Of a stretch of 7,947 nt of DNA, positions 6,393 to 7,947 are shown piece by piece. The DNA lies in the NCBI GenBank assembly GCA_020201235.1, contig JAIVHD010000240.1, positions 1 to 7,947 on the forward strand. The letters run 5' to 3'. Both the position numbers and the translations under genes were made by a program. Origin of the DNA: Lysobacteraceae bacterium. Lineage in GTDB: Bacteria; Pseudomonadota; Gammaproteobacteria; Xanthomonadales; Wenzhouxiangellaceae. Every line of letters starts with the position of its first letter. Position 1 is the first letter of the stretch. The notes under the pieces are model-generated. The model saw nothing but the letters and a program-made list of their open reading frames with translations, was not told where the DNA came from and did not search any database.

Positions 6393-7947
6393 TGCTTCGC
6401 GTGCTCTATTGAGGTGCCGATGCCGGCTTCTAGTGTGCCGGTGCCGGCTTCAAGGACATGATATTGATCGGGCGACAGCGCGTGCCAGCGCTCGAGTTCG
6501 CCCCCCGGCCACCTGACCTCCACCGATACCGGTTCCCCGTCGCCGCCAAGCCCGAACAGTACCCTGGGATCGCTGGCCGAAAGATAGCTGCCGTCGGTCG
6601 CGGCGCGACGCGTGAGCTTCCGCCCGTCGGGCAGGAACACCCTGACCACCGCGCCCAGCGCATCGCGCGTTCCGCCCGCGGTCAGCAGCCGCAACCCAAG
6701 CCAGTGATGGTCGGTGCGCGTGCGGTTCATCAGCAGCCGTGCCGGACCATTGTTGTTGCTGAGCAGGATGTCGCTGCGGCCGTCGTTGTCGACATCGCCG
6801 ACGGCCAGCCCGCGGCTGACCTCGAGCCGGGTGAGCTCGCCGCCGGCCGCTTCGGTGATGTCCACGTAATCGCCGCCGCCGGTGTTGTAGAACGCGAGAT
6901 TGGGCTCGGCCAGCGGATAAGCACTCCCCTGGCGGGCCTGTTCTTCGATGATCGCCACGGCGCCGTTGGCGATCACGATATCCAGCCAGCCGTCGTTGTC
7001 CAGATCGATCAGCACGGTGCCGAAGCCGGTCACGGCCAGGCTGGGCGCACCCAAACCACTGGTAAACGACGCGTCGAGGAAACCGGCCGATCCGTCGTTG
7101 AGATACAGCGTGTTGCTGTCGGTGCGCAAATGGGTCATGAAAAGATCGTCGTCGCCATCGTTGTCGATATCGCCCGCCACCAGCCCCATCGACGCCTGGG
7201 CGCGACCGTCCATGGCCACGGCGCTGCCGCTGAGCAGGGCGATGTCCTCGAAGCGCAGGGGATCATGGCCGAGGTTGCGCCAAAGAAAATTGGGCTGCAG
7301 ATCGTTGGCGACGTAGATATCAAGATGACCGTCCCGATCGAAATCCGCTGCAACCACGCCCAGCCCGCTGGACGGAGAACCGAGAATGCCGGACGGACCG
7401 GAAATGTCCGCGAATCTGAAATCGCCCTTGTTGAGAAACAGGCTGTCGGGCTCGCCCTGGTAGGACTGTGGGCCACAATAGTTGGGGCGTCCGCCCGGCG
7501 TCCGACAGGTCTTGTGGTTCTCGAACCGGAAATTGACGTAGTTGGCGACGTAAAGGTCGAGCAGACCGTCGCCGTCCAGATCGGCAACGCTGGCGCTGGT
7601 GGACCAGCGCGCGTCGCCGGTGCCGGATCTTTCGGTGATGTCCTCGAAACGGATGCCGGCGGCGTCCGAAACATTGCGCCAAAGCTGGTTGGCGCCGAAA
7701 TTGGTCAGATAGACATCGATACGACCGTCGTTGTCAAGGTCGCCGGTGGCCACGCCCATGCCGTAACCCGTGGCGCTGAAGCCGCTGGACTCGGTCACGT
7801 CGACGAAGCGCAGTTCGCCCGGGGTGCCGTCGGGCCCGATCAGCTCGTTGCGAAAGATACGGGACCGAAGGGGACCGGCATCGGGCACGGTCAACCCGGT
7901 CGGCTGCGCGGAAGCAGGCGGCAGCTTCTGGCCCTGGACCAGCAGCA
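6389..7947 (-). CDS. CRTAC1-family FG-GAP / ASPIC-UnbV beta-propeller protein (5'-partial)
   Basis: The frame is open to the right edge. A TTG at 7894 could serve as a start, but 17 more in-frame codons upstream (LLVQGQKLPPASAQPTG) suggest that the real start, and probably a signal peptide, lie outside. Numbered from that TTG, six DxDxDGxxD calcium-loop motifs start at residues 52, 105, 184, 242, 297 and 367, each followed by a strand such as IDVYLTNF or LDIYVAND. A Cys pair (130 and 140, KTCRTPGGRPNYCGP) may form a disulfide. The ASPIC/UnbV domain spans about 396-480 (LGAVVRVF, GSYLSASDPRVLFGLG, VEVRWPGG). No transmembrane anchor is visible in this part, unlike the other propeller here. The C-terminus ends in two 7-residue repeats. 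It is first of the visible right-hand genes and overlaps the chaperone gene by four bases. Its ligand or partner is unknown. Confidence 0.9.
   Translation of the reverse strand, partial: LLVQGQKLPPASAQPTGLTVPDAGPLRSRIFRNELIGPDGTPGELRFVDVTESSGFSATGYGMGVATGDLDNDGRIDVYLTNFGANQLWRNVSDAAGIRFEDITERSGTGDARWSTSASVADLDGDGLLDLYVANYVNFRFENHKTCRTPGGRPNYCGPQSYQGEPDSLFLNKGDFRFADISGPSGILGSPSSGLGVVAADFDRDGHLDIYVANDLQPNFLWRNLGHDPLRFEDIALLSGSAVAMDGRAQASMGLVAGDIDNDGDDDLFMTHLRTDSNTLYLNDGSAGFLDASFTSGLGAPSLAVTGFGTVLIDLDNDGWLDIVIANGAVAIIEEQARQGSAYPLAEPNLAFYNTGGGDYVDITEAAGGELTRLEVSRGLAVGDVDNDGRSDILLSNNNGPARLLMNRTRTDHHWLGLRLLTAGGTRDALGAVVRVFLPDGRKLTRRAATDGSYLSASDPRVLFGLGGDGEPVSVEVRWPGGELERWHALSPDQYHVLEAGTGTLEAGIGTSIEHAKQ
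6413..6454 (-). repeat. Two tandem 21-base units encoding LEAGTGT / LEAGIGT
   Basis: Units 6434-6454 and 6413-6433 encode consecutive LEAGTGT and LEAGIGT near the C-terminus of the propeller protein, just after the ASPIC/UnbV domain. The core TGCCGGCTTC is identical in both copies at DNA level. It looks like a small in-frame duplication that lengthened a flexible tail. Confidence 0.7.

Overview
The window is GC-rich, gene-dense bacterial DNA. It holds five protein genes in two convergent, tightly packed blocks, and nothing in it points to a phage, transposon, CRISPR array or RNA gene. Lipoprotein signals, a periplasmic-type multiheme cytochrome and a SurA/PpiC-like protein indicate a Gram-negative. 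The style (CRTAC1-type beta-propellers, cytochrome-TPR fusion, high GC) would suit a marine or soil gammaproteobacterium or a relative, but the sequence has no taxonomic marker, so this is only an impression.

Left block (+ strand): a pentaheme c-type cytochrome fused to a TPR region (cut by the left edge, about 3-2225), a membrane-anchored FG-GAP/ASPIC-UnbV (CRTAC1-family) beta-propeller (2222-4084), and a small fibronectin type III-like lipoprotein (4081-4518). Right block (- strand, read from the right edge): a second CRTAC1-family propeller (7947-6389, cut by the right edge), then a lipoprotein with two parvulin-like domains (6392-4722). All three internal junctions are 4-base start/stop overlaps (GTGA or ATGA), so each block looks like one translationally coupled operon. 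Promoters must lie outside the window.

The 203-base gap between the convergent ends (4519-4721) has no gene. It holds a short AATCTGT repeat cluster; a weak terminator-like hairpin lies just before it, at the end of the lipoprotein gene.

Every product is predicted to be exported or envelope-attached. A reasonable but unproven reading is an envelope module: a heme protein with a protein-binding TPR tail, two calcium-binding-type propellers (one anchored, one apparently secreted), a lipoprotein with an adhesion-like fold, and a lipoprotein chaperone that may help fold the propellers. By eye, both parvulin domains of that chaperone lack the usual catalytic histidines.
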